Origin: Pseudomonas sp. LBUM920
GTDB taxonomy: Bacteria; Pseudomonadota; Gammaproteobacteria; Pseudomonadales; Pseudomonadaceae
Assembly (NCBI RefSeq): GCF_003852315.1
Contig: NZ_CP027762.1
Location: 5,003,501 to 5,067,500 of the forward strand
Direction of reading: 5' to 3'
Length of the DNA stretch: 64,000 bases
A model generated the notes under the pieces. It was not told the DNA's origin, searched no databases, and saw only the letters and a program-made list of their open reading frames with translations. Both the position numbers and the translations under genes were made by a program. The first letter of the stretch is position 1. Every line of letters begins with the position of its first letter. Below, in pieces: positions 52,116-61,568 of the stretch.

Positions 52116-53336
52116 TCAGGCTTGCGTCAGCGTCTTCACTGCACGTTCAAAACGGTCCAGGCCTTCGTTGATGTCTGCATCTTCGACCACCAGGCTCGGG
52201 GCGAAACGCACCACGTCGGGCCCGGCTTGCAGGATCATCAGGTTTTCTTTTTCGGCCGCGTTGAACACGTCCTTGGCCTTGCCTTTGAACGCGTCGCTGA
52301 GCACGCAACCAATCAGCAGGCCCATGCCGCGCACTTCGGTGAAGATGCCGTATTTCTCGCCGATCTGTTGCAGGCGTGCCTTGAACAGCTCGTGCTTGGC
52401 GTTCACGCCGGCCAGCACTTCTGGGGTGTTGATCACGTCGATGACCGCTTCCGCCACTGCACACGCCAGCGGGTTGCCGCCGTACGTGGTGCCGTGGGTG
52501 CCGACCACCAGGTGCTTGGCCAGGTCTTCACGGGTGAGCATGGCTGCAATCGGGAAACCGCCGCCCAGGCTCTTGGCGCTGGTGAGGATGTCCGGCGTCA
52601 CGCCGTAATGCTGGTAGGCGAACAGGTGACCGCTGCGGCCCATGCCGGTTTGCACTTCGTCGAACACCAGCAGCGCGTTATTCGCATCGCACAGCTCGCG
52701 GGCGCCTTGCAGGTACGCCAGCTCAGCCGGCAAAACGCCGCCTTCGCCCTGAACCGGTTCGAGCACCACGGCGCAGGTCTTGTCCGACACGGCGGCTTTC
52801 AGCGCGTCCAGGTCGTTGTAAGGCACGTGAGTGATGCCGGTGATCTTAGGCCCGAAACCGTCGGAGTACTTCGACTGGCCACCGACGTTAACGGTGAACA
52901 GGGTACGGCCGTGGAAGCTGTTCAGCGCGGCGATGATCTCGTACTTCTCGGTACCGAAACGGTCGAACGCCACACGGCGGGCCAGCTTGAACGCGGCCTC
53001 GTTGGCTTCGGCGCCGGAGTTGCAGAAGAACACGCGCTCGGCAAAGGTGGCGTCGATCAGCTTATGCGCCAGGCGCAGGGCCGGCTCATTGGTGAAGACG
53101 TTGGAGACGTGCCACAGCTTGTTGGCTTGTTCGGTCAGTGCACCGACCAGCGCCGGGTGGGCGTGGCCCAATACGTTAACCGCGATGCCGCCGGCAAAGT
53201 CGATCAGCTCGCGACCCGCCTGGTCCCAAACGCGCGAACCCGCGCCACGCACAGGGATGAATGCGGCAGGTGCGTAGTTGGGAACCATGACCTGGTCGAA
53301 ATCGGCACGTTGCACCGGGGCTTGCTCAACGGACAT
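52116..53336 (-). CDS. aruC: Succinylornithine/acetylornithine aminotransferase AruC
   Basis: 406 residues, PLP class III aminotransferase, with the PLP Lys in TSAKSLGGGFPIAAML and VFDEVQTGMGR. It transaminates succinylornithine in arginine use and can also serve in arginine synthesis as acetylornithine aminotransferase. Product of the first gene of the aru/ast operon, with ArgR-like sites upstream. Normally close to argR; here a large toxin gene lies between them. Confidence 0.95.
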   Translation of the reverse strand: MSVEQAPVQRADFDQVMVPNYAPAAFIPVRGAGSRVWDQAGRELIDFAGGIAVNVLGHAHPALVGALTEQANKLWHVSNVFTNEPALRLAHKLIDATFAERVFFCNSGAEANEAAFKLARRVAFDRFGTEKYEIIAALNSFHGRTLFTVNVGGQSKYSDGFGPKITGITHVPYNDLDALKAAVSDKTCAVVLEPVQGEGGVLPAELAYLQGARELCDANNALLVFDEVQTGMGRSGHLFAYQHYGVTPDILTSAKSLGGGFPIAAMLTREDLAKHLVVGTHGTTYGGNPLACAVAEAVIDVINTPEVLAGVNAKHELFKARLQQIGEKYGIFTEVRGMGLLIGCVLSDAFKGKAKDVFNAAEKENLMILQAGPDVVRFAPSLVVEDADINEGLDRFERAVKTLTQA

Positions 53337-53387
53337 CGGAGTCTCCTGAAGAGGAACGCCTGCCTGGAACTGGCGGGCGATGCAGGG

Positions 53388-53502
53388 ATTGTAAGGACAG
53401 TTTTCAGTGCGGCCTTGCCGCCAAGCGACAACTTCTTATAGCGCCAACCCGCGTTTTCAGCGGGTTTACGCCAATGCGACAAATAGCATCGCAATGGCGC
53501 AG
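53388..53502 (-). promoter_or_regulatory. aruC promoter with ArgR-like sites
   Basis: TGTCGC-N8-AA, the reported ArgR half-site of Pseudomonas, occurs on the minus strand at 53481-53466 and 53430-53415; a weaker TGCGCC half is just upstream of the first. TACAAT at 53393-53388 is a likely -10. No good -35 is present, and the second half-site overlaps its place, as expected for an ArgR-activated promoter. Confidence 0.6.
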
Positions 53503-53622
53503 TTTAAACCGTGGGCTCGCCCAGCGGCACCGATTTACGGCTCGCGCTTAATTATCTAACACGGATCGGCGACGGCGAACTGTTCTGCTGAGGGCATCAT
53601 TTGATCCTCAGGAAGCTTTGCA

Positions 53623-56600
53623 ATGAGCCAGCAACCCAGCGTGCCCGCTTTCGACCGGCTGATCCCTGCGCGCGACGTTCATCATGAAACGCTCAAAAAC
53701 GCGATCCCCGACTGGCTGGGCGACGCGTCGGCCGCACGTCGCAACGCCCTTAAAACCAGCGCACCGGCAGGGTACGCCCAGCCCTCAGCCGAGCAGGACA
53801 CGGCGCTCAAAGGCCTGATCCGTGAGGCCTGGGTCACCCAAAACCTGCTCGACAAGGCCATGGACGCACTCAAGTCACCCGCCGACTTCGCCGCGCCCGT
53901 GCTGCAGCAGGCGCTCAAACAGCGCTTCGGTGTGGAGTGCGATGTGCGCAACACCTTCCTGCGCCTGTCTATACCGGCGACCATTCCTTGGTTCCCCGTG
54001 CGCTCCGGCGCAGTGCGAACCTGGACCGTGTCGCTGCTGGACGCCGCCTTGCATAACTTTGAAGCCGGCGAAACCGCTGACGACGCCTACGAGCCTCCAT
54101 CCGGTTTTATCACCCCGCCCACCGCCACCGGGCATTTCGATACCCTGCCCGACATAGACACACGTATCAGCGTGCCGGCCTTTACCCGCCTGTGTCGCGA
54201 ACTGGACATTGGCGGCCAATACAGCACCTACCTCGAGCACTCCCTGGACCTCAACAACCCCGTCGCCACTGCACACCTGCAACACCGCTTCGATGCCAGC
54301 CAGGTCGCCAACCTGAAACTCGCCCTGCACATGGCGCGCCTGCGGGGCGACCTGTCGCACGCCAGCTCGCAGCGCCTGCAACAATTGTTGAGCAACCCGG
54401 GGGGCTGCAACGCACTGCGTTGTCACGCCCTGAGCATGCTGTCCAGCCCGCTGACAGGCATTGTGCTGTTTGCCCACGCGGACCTTGAGCGGGCAAATCA
54501 CGTGGTGCCCGTCATTGCCTATATTCCGCACGACCCGCAACACCCGCTCAAGGAGTACCGCTCCAGCGTGCAGTTCATGCAGGCCCTGACCGCCGACCTG
54601 CGCCAGCCTGCGTACCAGCAATTCTTCAGCCGTTTCGTGAACCACGACGAACGCGGGCATTTTTTCGCCGACCTCGGCCAGCGCCTGTCCCGCGTCACCT
54701 GGCATGCGCACACCCGCGGCGACCCGCGCCCGGCCTGGCGGGATACACCGGTGGACAAGCCGGGGCTGCAGTTTGCCGTCACACCGATCAGCGGCTCGGT
54801 GCTCGAACACCTTTACCAGACCACCCTGAGCAAACTCTTCAACGACGCACGCGCTCAAGCTGTGTCCACTGCCAACGCCGACCAGAAAACCCGCTGGCAG
54901 CGCTGGAGCCTGTTCGAAAAGATCGGCTCGGCCCTGCTGCAGATTGCCGCGCTGGTCGCGGCGCCGTTCGTACCGCCGGTGGGTTTACTGATGCTGGGTT
55001 ACACCGCGTATCAGCTGCTGGATGACACGTTCGAGGGTATCGTCGACTGGGCCGAAGGCCTTAAAACCCAGGCGTTCGGGCACCTGATGTCAGTGCTGGA
55101 GCAGATGGTCCAACTGGGCATGTTCGCCCTCGGCCCGCCGCTTGCCGAAGGGTTGTTGCGCCAGCACTTGCCCGCTGAACTCTGGCAGTTTTTCGACCGA
55201 CTCAAACCCGTCACCTTGCCCGATGGCCAGTCCCGGCTGTGGCGACCGGACCTTGCGCCTTACGCCCATGCGGTGACGCTGCCCGAAGGCTCGCGCGCCA
55301 ACCCGCTCGGCCTGCACGCGCATGGCGAGCAAGACATCCTGCCCCTGTCCGGCGCGCATTACGCGCTGGGCCTCGACCCCGGCACCCATACGCATTACTT
55401 CAAGCATCCCACCCGCACCAATGCCTACCGCCCAACGGCATACAGCAATGGCCAAGGCGCCTGGGTAAGTGAGCTGGACCAACCGCTGAGTTGGGACAGC
55501 GCCCAGTTGATGCGCCGTCTGGGCCATCAGGCGCAAAGCTTCAGCGACCTGCAACTGGCACAGATTCGCCACGTCAGCGGCGTCGAAGACGCGGCGCTGC
55601 GCAAGCTCTACATGGCCCGTGAACCCCTGCCACCGCTGCTGGCCGACACCTTCAAGCGCTTCAAAATCGACCAGGACCTGCAAACCTTCATCGACCAAAT
55701 GAACAGTGATGACCCCGGTGTTCAGGCGTTGGCCGATGCCCAGACCCAACTGCTGCTCTTGACCAACTACGGGCTGTGGCCCACCACCAGAACCTTGCGC
55801 CTGATCGACAGCCAGGGACGCACGCACTGGGAAATCCCGGGCGCCAAAGACGCCAGCGTCACCCAGATTCATGAACACCAACTCAACAATGGCGACTTGC
55901 TCCAGACCCTGCTCGAAGCGCTGGACGAACCGCAGAGAAGGACGTTGCTTGGGGAAGCGTCCGGCCATCCCACAGCCTCGCTTCAAGCACGTACGGGTGT
56001 CCTCAGGCAAACACTTGCCCAGCTGGCTCGGGAAAAACGCTGGGCGCTGTTCGAGTCGGCATATCGCGCCCTGCAACGTACCGACGATGCGCAGCTGAGC
56101 GCGCTTGTCGACGCGTCGCCGGGCTTGCCGGTGAGCGCCGCCGAAACCCTGCGTGCCATCGCCAGCCCGGAGGAGCTGCGCGCCCTCGATCAGGGCCGGG
56201 TGCCCCGGCGCCTGATCGAGTTGGCGCGCGAAGCCCAGCGAGAAATACGCGCCTGCCGTGCCTACGAAGGGCTGTACCTGGACAGCATCGACAACCTGGA
56301 CACTTACCGCCTGGCCCTGCACTCCCTGCCCGATTTGCCGAACTGGCCCGCGGGGCTGCGCATTAGCGTCAGAAACGACACCGCTGATGGGCCGTTGCGC
56401 GACGTGATCGGTGATGACCGCGCCCGCGTTCAACGCACGTTGGTTTACACCGCCAACGGCGGCTATGTGCCCACCGACAGCAGCGGCCCGCTGTTTGGCG
56501 AAACCGACTTCTACACCGCCCTGCTCCAGGCGCTGCCCGACCAGGCGCGCGCTGCGCTGGGCATTCATATCGGCCAGGGCCCGGCCCTGCGCCAGGCGCT

Positions 56601-57987
56601 TGCTCGTCATGCCCTGCACCACTGGCATCTGCGCGAGTTGCTCGCGGACGCCCCCGTCGGCAAACCCGCCTACGACCCAAGCACCATGCGCCTGCGCGGC
56701 GGCATGCCGCGCTATCGAGCAGCACCCGCGCCCGGTGCGCAGCACGAACTGACGGCGCATGAACACGCCCAATACCTGTTCCCGGCGCTGCCCCGCGCAC
56801 ATATCGACAACATTGTGCGCAGCCTGGAACAAGCGCCCGGCGGGGTGACGACGGCGCTGAGCACCATGCGCAACGAATACCAGCAACTTGAGCGCGACTT
56901 GCAGGCCTGGATCACTGCCACGCCGCGCCTGAGCGCTGACCCACAAGTGCGCATCAGTCGCCAGGAACTTGCCTATGCCCGGCGCAACCGCACGGCCTGG
57001 GCCGATGAACTGCGCCGGGCCTGGCGCCTGGAAACCCCGCTCGACGCGTACTACGAGCCGCCTGCCCCCAATGGCTATCAACTGCACTTGAACTGGCCGA
57101 TTTCCGGCAATCCTCCCGTGCTGCCCGGGCGTTTCGGTCATATCTCCAGCCTGTCGCTGCAGGGCGAGCAAGGGCCGCTGGAGATCAACACGTTCTTGTC
57201 GATGTTCCCGTTCCTGCGTCGCCTGACCGTGCGCAACTTCAACCTCGACAGACTGCCCGATGGCGTCACCGCAATACCCAGCCTCAATGAACTGGTACTC
57301 AGCGATTGCAACATTACCCTGACAGCGCAGACCCGCACCGCGCTTGAAAACATGACCCAGCTCAAGACCCTCGACCTCTTCAACAACCCGCTGGGGCTCC
57401 TGCCCAGTGTCGAGAACATGCCTGGCCTGCACTTCCTCGACTTGAGCAACACGGGTATCACGCAATTGCCTGCCGGGATTTTGCAGCGCCCCCAGCTGGA
57501 GACCGCGCTGTTTCGGGACAACCGCATTGCTGCATTGCCCGACGCACTTTTCGAGCTGCCCGTGGCAACCAGCCATTCGTTCGATTTTTCCGGCAACCCG
57601 CTGTCTGCGCAGACCCTTGAGCAGGTCAAAACCTACTTCCAGCGCACCGGCAGTTACTGGGAGGCCAATGCGGCCCCGGTGGACATTGCCAGCGCGAAGA
57701 TGCTTTACCCCACCTTGAGCAGTGACGAAATCAACCGCCTGATTTTCGGTCTGCCGGGTAACCTGGAAATGGGCAAAATCGAACTGGCGCGGCGAGACCT
57801 TGACTACAAGCAGCTGAACCACGAGCTGGACGCCTGGGTGAACAGCCCCGGCTTCGGCGAAACCGCCCACTATCAGCGCGAGGCGTTCAAACAAGCGTTG
57901 CTCGCTGGATGGCGTCGGCAACTGAAGCAGGACGAACACGGCAACGACATTCATCCCACCTACGCGCTGGACATCTCTGCCCCATAA
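53623..57987 (+). CDS. Giant DUF6543-like dermonecrotic-toxin/LRR protein, 5' part (frame interrupted)
   Basis: 1454 residues from the ATG at 53623, with CAGGAAG upstream. The N-terminal 1040 residues resemble the large dermonecrotic-toxin (DUF6543) region of Pseudomonas LRR toxins and include a hydrophobic segment at about 437-515 (LLQIAALVAAPFVPPVGLLML) that may insert in membranes. Residues about 1047-1345 are a helical linker plus leucine-rich repeats (LKTLDLFNNPLGLLP). The frame ends at TAA 57985-57987, just after CCCC at 57980-57983; the same protein continues in another frame downstream. No signal peptide. Function in this strain is uncertain because of the frameshift. Confidence 0.75.
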   Translation: MSQQPSVPAFDRLIPARDVHHETLKNAIPDWLGDASAARRNALKTSAPAGYAQPSAEQDTALKGLIREAWVTQNLLDKAMDALKSPADFAAPVLQQALKQRFGVECDVRNTFLRLSIPATIPWFPVRSGAVRTWTVSLLDAALHNFEAGETADDAYEPPSGFITPPTATGHFDTLPDIDTRISVPAFTRLCRELDIGGQYSTYLEHSLDLNNPVATAHLQHRFDASQVANLKLALHMARLRGDLSHASSQRLQQLLSNPGGCNALRCHALSMLSSPLTGIVLFAHADLERANHVVPVIAYIPHDPQHPLKEYRSSVQFMQALTADLRQPAYQQFFSRFVNHDERGHFFADLGQRLSRVTWHAHTRGDPRPAWRDTPVDKPGLQFAVTPISGSVLEHLYQTTLSKLFNDARAQAVSTANADQKTRWQRWSLFEKIGSALLQIAALVAAPFVPPVGLLMLGYTAYQLLDDTFEGIVDWAEGLKTQAFGHLMSVLEQMVQLGMFALGPPLAEGLLRQHLPAELWQFFDRLKPVTLPDGQSRLWRPDLAPYAHAVTLPEGSRANPLGLHAHGEQDILPLSGAHYALGLDPGTHTHYFKHPTRTNAYRPTAYSNGQGAWVSELDQPLSWDSAQLMRRLGHQAQSFSDLQLAQIRHVSGVEDAALRKLYMAREPLPPLLADTFKRFKIDQDLQTFIDQMNSDDPGVQALADAQTQLLLLTNYGLWPTTRTLRLIDSQGRTHWEIPGAKDASVTQIHEHQLNNGDLLQTLLEALDEPQRRTLLGEASGHPTASLQARTGVLRQTLAQLAREKRWALFESAYRALQRTDDAQLSALVDASPGLPVSAAETLRAIASPEELRALDQGRVPRRLIELAREAQREIRACRAYEGLYLDSIDNLDTYRLALHSLPDLPNWPAGLRISVRNDTADGPLRDVIGDDRARVQRTLVYTANGGYVPTDSSGPLFGETDFYTALLQALPDQARAALGIHIGQGPALRQALARHALHHWHLRELLADAPVGKPAYDPSTMRLRGGMPRYRAAPAPGAQHELTAHEHAQYLFPALPRAHIDNIVRSLEQAPGGVTTALSTMRNEYQQLERDLQAWITATPRLSADPQVRISRQELAYARRNRTAWADELRRAWRLETPLDAYYEPPAPNGYQLHLNWPISGNPPVLPGRFGHISSLSLQGEQGPLEINTFLSMFPFLRRLTVRNFNLDRLPDGVTAIPSLNELVLSDCNITLTAQTRTALENMTQLKTLDLFNNPLGLLPSVENMPGLHFLDLSNTGITQLPAGILQRPQLETALFRDNRIAALPDALFELPVATSHSFDFSGNPLSAQTLEQVKTYFQRTGSYWEANAAPVDIASAKMLYPTLSSDEINRLIFGLPGNLEMGKIELARRDLDYKQLNHELDAWVNSPGFGETAHYQREAFKQALLAGWRRQLKQDEHGNDIHPTYALDISAP

Positions 57988-59546
57988 GCGGCAAATTGCC
58001 CACACTCAGCAGCCGGTTCACTCACGTGTCGACCCTCAGGCTCAGTGGCGATGCTCAGCCGTTGGACGTAGGAAACTGGCTGGCGAGCTTTTCGCACGTG
58101 CAGCATCTGATCATTGAAGACTACGCGCTGGAGGATATCCCCGAGCCGGTTTTCCAGCTGCCACAGCTCACGGCCCTCAGCCTTGAACGCTGCAACCTGC
58201 GACTGTCAGCGAAAACCGTCAAAGCCTTGGAGACCCAGCGCAACCTGACACGGCTGAACCTGAGCCATAACCCTCTGGAGCAACTCCCGGACTTTACTTC
58301 GATGACATCGCTGGACAGCCTGGGACTGCGCAACACCCACCTCACAGAGATTCCGCGCAGCCTGCTCACTGCCCGAGAACGCAACCTCGTCGACCTGAGC
58401 CACAACCTGATCACGCAGATCCCCGAACCGCTGCTGCAAAGGCCGGCCTCGGTTACCAGCGCGTTTGACTTGTCTGCCAATCCGTTGTCACGAGCGACCC
58501 TGGAACAGCTCAAGCGCTATTGCCAAACCCGCGGCGAGCACCTCCAGGTCGATGCGCCTGGCGGCTATAACGCCCGCATCGCAGCCTTGTACCCGACGTT
58601 CACCGCTGCGGAGGTCAACGCCTTTATCTTCAGCCTGCCCGGCGATCTGGATGCGATCGAGGGCGCCATCCGGCGCCTGGAAAGCGAATACGCGCGCCTC
58701 AGTGCAGACCTCACCGTCTGGGCACTGACCGTGCCCGAACGGCACCCCATCCTTGATGTAGCACTGGATGAACAGACGGCGGCCGAGGAGCAAATCCGGC
58801 GCCTTGCCATCAAGGCAACGCTGGAAGAAGGCTGGCGCCGCGAGAGCGAGATCGACGATTTCAATGGCGGGTATGCCGTGACCCATAAACTGACGTGCCA
58901 TACGTCGATTTTTGGCGAGCTGCCCACCTTGAGCGCACGGTTCGAACATGTGTCGCATCTGGAGCTCATCGGCGAAGGAACCACCACCAACGTTGAAGGC
59001 CTGGTGCGTGCCTTCCCTAACCTGAGCACGCTGGCGCTGGATAAATACGCCCTGGACGAGGTCCCCGAGCTGATCTTCAACCTGCCAAGGCTGACCAGCC
59101 TGACGTTGACGCAGAGTCGGCTTCGCCTCAGCCCGCGGGCCCGCGCCCAGTTGCGAGACCTGCGTAACCTGGAGTACCTGGACTTGAGTGACAACCCGCT
59201 GGGCCGGGCGCCCGAGCTGGACAATATGCCCAAGCTGGAATGCCTCTACCTGCAAAACTGCGAGCTCAGCGAAGTACCGTTCGGGGTGTTTGACCGCCCT
59301 TATTTGCGCACCGTGGACTTGAGCGACAACCTGATCACCCAGGTCCCGGACGACATTCTAAGCATGCGCCAGCCGTGGGACGACGAGTCCGACCTCAGCG
59401 GCAACCCGCTGTCTGAGGACAGCCTGGACCGCCTTCGGCAGTATTTTCGCCAGACAGGCAATGATCTGCAGGTGGATGAAGCCGGCCTGAACGCCCAGGG
59501 CGCGCCCCTGACGCCAGCGTCCACACCCGAACCCATGGAGGAATAA
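57988..59546 (+). pseudogene. LRR toxin, 3' part in shifted frame
   Basis: About 520 residues that continue the preceding protein after a -1 shift, from about 57984: ISGKLPTLSSRFTHVSTLRL, matching the linker/LRR phase of the earlier module. It holds the rest of LRR module 2 and a full module 3 (helical linker IAALYPTFTAAEVNAFIF near 58575, then LRRs to about 59480). The tail is short and Pro/Thr/Glu-rich. The frame can be read back to an ATG at 57909, but this overlaps the first part out of frame and makes no sense as a start. No NEL ubiquitin-ligase domain follows, unlike many relatives. Confidence 0.7.
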
Positions 59547-59552
59547 CAGCGG

Positions 59553-60533
59553 TCAGCCGCGCTCGGACGGCACCGACGACAACTCGAACGGGCTGCTGCT
59601 GCGTCGCTGGTTGCGGTCTTCACGCGGGGTAGCGCCGAAAAAGTTGCGGTAGGCGCTGGAGAAGTGCGGGCCCGAAGAGAAACCGCACGACAAGCCGATC
59701 TGGATGATCGACTTGCTGGTTTGCATGAGCATCTGGCGCGCCTTGTTCAGGCGCAATTCCAGGTAGTACTGGCTGGGAACGCGATTGAGGTATTGCTTGA
59801 AGATGCGTTCAAGCTGTCGTCGCGACACACATACGTGCTGGGCGATTTCGTCGGTGGTCAGCGGCTCTTCGATGTTGGCTTCCATCAGCAGCACGGCCTG
59901 GGTCAACTTCGGATGGCTGGAGCCCAGGCGGTTCTGCAATGGAATGCGCTGGCGCTCGCCGCCTTCGCGGATGCGTTCGACCACCAGTTCTTCGGAGACC
60001 GCGCCGGCCAGTTCGGCGCCATGATCACGGGCCAGCACGGCCAGCAACAGGTCGAGTACCGACATGCCGCCGCAGGCGGTCAGGCGATCACGGTCCCAAT
60101 CGAACAGATGGCTGGTGGCGATGACCTTGGGGAAGCGCTCGGCGAAATCGTCCTGCCAGCGCCAATGCACGGCGGCGCGGTAGCCGTCGAGCAGACCGAG
60201 TTGCGCCAGCGGATACACACCCGCCGACAAGCCCCCGATCACGCAACCCGCCCGCACAAGCTGCTTGAGCGCAGCGCTGAGTTGAGAGGCGATGACGGTC
60301 GGCGGCTCGTCCGCCAGCAGGAAGAGTTTCTGGAAGCCTTCAAGCTTGCCGGCCCACGGCTCGCCCGGCAATTGCCAGGCGCCTTCGGTGGCAGGCTCGG
60401 CGAGCAGGAACGACAACTCGTAGACCACGTCCGGATGCACCCGCTGAGCAACGCGCAAGGCCTCCTCAGCCAGCGCAAGCGTCAGTGCTTTTGTGCTGGG
60501 CCAAATCAGGAAACCAATTTTGTGGGCGGTCAT
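59553..60533 (-). CDS. argR: Arginine regulator ArgR (AraC family)
   Basis: 326 residues. N-terminal DJ-1/PfpI-like (GATase1-like) sensor domain (about 8-190) and a C-terminal AraC domain (about 215-312, with TTDEIAQHVCVSRRQLERIFKQYL). It is the Pseudomonas arginine-responsive regulator, not the E. coli type ArgR. It activates aot and aru/ast genes and represses arginine synthesis genes. It lies at the 3' end of aotQMOP-argR and, here, converges with the LRR toxin. Confidence 0.93.
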   Translation of the reverse strand: MTAHKIGFLIWPSTKALTLALAEEALRVAQRVHPDVVYELSFLLAEPATEGAWQLPGEPWAGKLEGFQKLFLLADEPPTVIASQLSAALKQLVRAGCVIGGLSAGVYPLAQLGLLDGYRAAVHWRWQDDFAERFPKVIATSHLFDWDRDRLTACGGMSVLDLLLAVLARDHGAELAGAVSEELVVERIREGGERQRIPLQNRLGSSHPKLTQAVLLMEANIEEPLTTDEIAQHVCVSRRQLERIFKQYLNRVPSQYYLELRLNKARQMLMQTSKSIIQIGLSCGFSSGPHFSSAYRNFFGATPREDRNQRRSSSPFELSSVPSERG

Positions 60534-60623
60534 GGAATGCTATCCGAAACGAAGAACGGTAATGAAGACAAGGGCCAATGCTAGCCCGGAAACCAACACA
60601 AATCTCAAAACATATGAGATCTA

Positions 60624-60712
60624 ATGGGGAGCTGGCTTGCCTGCGATAGCGGTGGGTCAGCTTGCCTCTCTGGCACAGACACGCCGCCATCGCAGGCAAG
60701 CCAGCTCCCACA
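60624..60712. repeat. REPIN
   Basis: GAGCTGGCTTGCCTGCGATA and inverted CATCGCAGGCAAGCCAGCTC. Same type as the copy at 16433-16511. It separates aotP from argR within the operon. Confidence 0.9.
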
Positions 60713-60776
60713 GGGGATCGAGGCCAGCCTTAAGCTGCGCAGCTTGCACTAATTCAGTGCACAAAAGCAGTCTTGA

Positions 60777-61541
60777 TTATTTCAGGCTGCCCGAAAGGAA
60801 CTGCTGCAACCGCTCAGACTGCGGGTTTACCAGCACTTCACGCGGGTTGCCACGCTCTTCAACGATGCCTTTGTGCAAGAACACCAGCTGGTTCGACACC
60901 TCACGGGCAAAGCCCATTTCGTGGGTCACCACCACCATGGTGCGGCCTTCCTGGGCCAGGTCCTGCATGACCTTGAGTACTTCGCCGACCAGTTCAGGGT
61001 CGAGCGCCGAGGTCGGTTCGTCGAACAGCATCACCTCAGGCTCCATCGCCAGGGCGCGGGCAATCGCCACACGTTGCTGCTCGCCGCCGGACATGTGGCC
61101 GGGGAACGCATCCTTACGATGGCCCACGCCGACTTTGGCCAGGTAATGCTCGGCTTTTTCACGCGCGTCTTTTTTCGACATGCCCAGCACGTGCACTGGC
61201 GCTTCCATCACGTTTTCAAGCGCGGTCATGTGCGACCACAGGTTGAAATGCTGGAACACCATCGACAGGCGCGAACGCATGCGTTGCAGTTGTTTCGGGT
61301 CGGCAGCCTTCATGGCGCCGTCCTTGTTGGCCACCAGTTTCAGCTCTTCGTTGTTGAGCAGAATCTTGCCGGCGTGAGGTTGCTCGAGCAGGTTGATGCA
61401 GCGCAAAAAGGTACTTTTGCCTGAACCACTGGAACCGATGATGCTGATCACATCACCGGCCGCGGCGGCCAGGGACACACCTTTGAGCACTTCATGACTG
61501 CCATAGCGTTTATGCAGGTCTTGGACTTCAAGTTTGTACAT
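60777..61541 (-). CDS. aotP: Arginine/ornithine ABC transporter ATPase AotP
   Basis: 254 residues from the ATG at 61541 (MYKLEVQDLHKRYGSHEVL). Walker A GSSGSGKST, Q loop VFQHFNLW, signature SGGEQQR, Walker B VMLFDEP and switch His in VVTHEM. It powers arginine/ornithine uptake. HisP/ArtP-like family; its neighbours aotM, aotO and argR fix the identity. Confidence 0.95.
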   Translation of the reverse strand: MYKLEVQDLHKRYGSHEVLKGVSLAAAAGDVISIIGSSGSGKSTFLRCINLLEQPHAGKILLNNEELKLVANKDGAMKAADPKQLQRMRSRLSMVFQHFNLWSHMTALENVMEAPVHVLGMSKKDAREKAEHYLAKVGVGHRKDAFPGHMSGGEQQRVAIARALAMEPEVMLFDEPTSALDPELVGEVLKVMQDLAQEGRTMVVVTHEMGFAREVSNQLVFLHKGIVEERGNPREVLVNPQSERLQQFLSGSLK

Positions 61542-61568
61542 GCGGTCGGTTCTCACAAAAACAGGTGG

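Noticed and set aside
53500..53622. hrp box before the LRR toxin
   Set aside because: No GGAACC-N15/16-CCAC pattern; only a weak AT-rich -10-like stretch.
57909..57985. ATG at 57909 as a true start of the second LRR ORF
   Set aside because: The segment up to 57984 is the LRR toxin's own coding region read in the wrong frame, and has no ribosome site; homology begins only after the C run.
55090..58005. Open frame of 971 codons opposite the LRR toxin
   Set aside because: The plus strand has clear LRR and linker repeats; the antisense lacks any domain.
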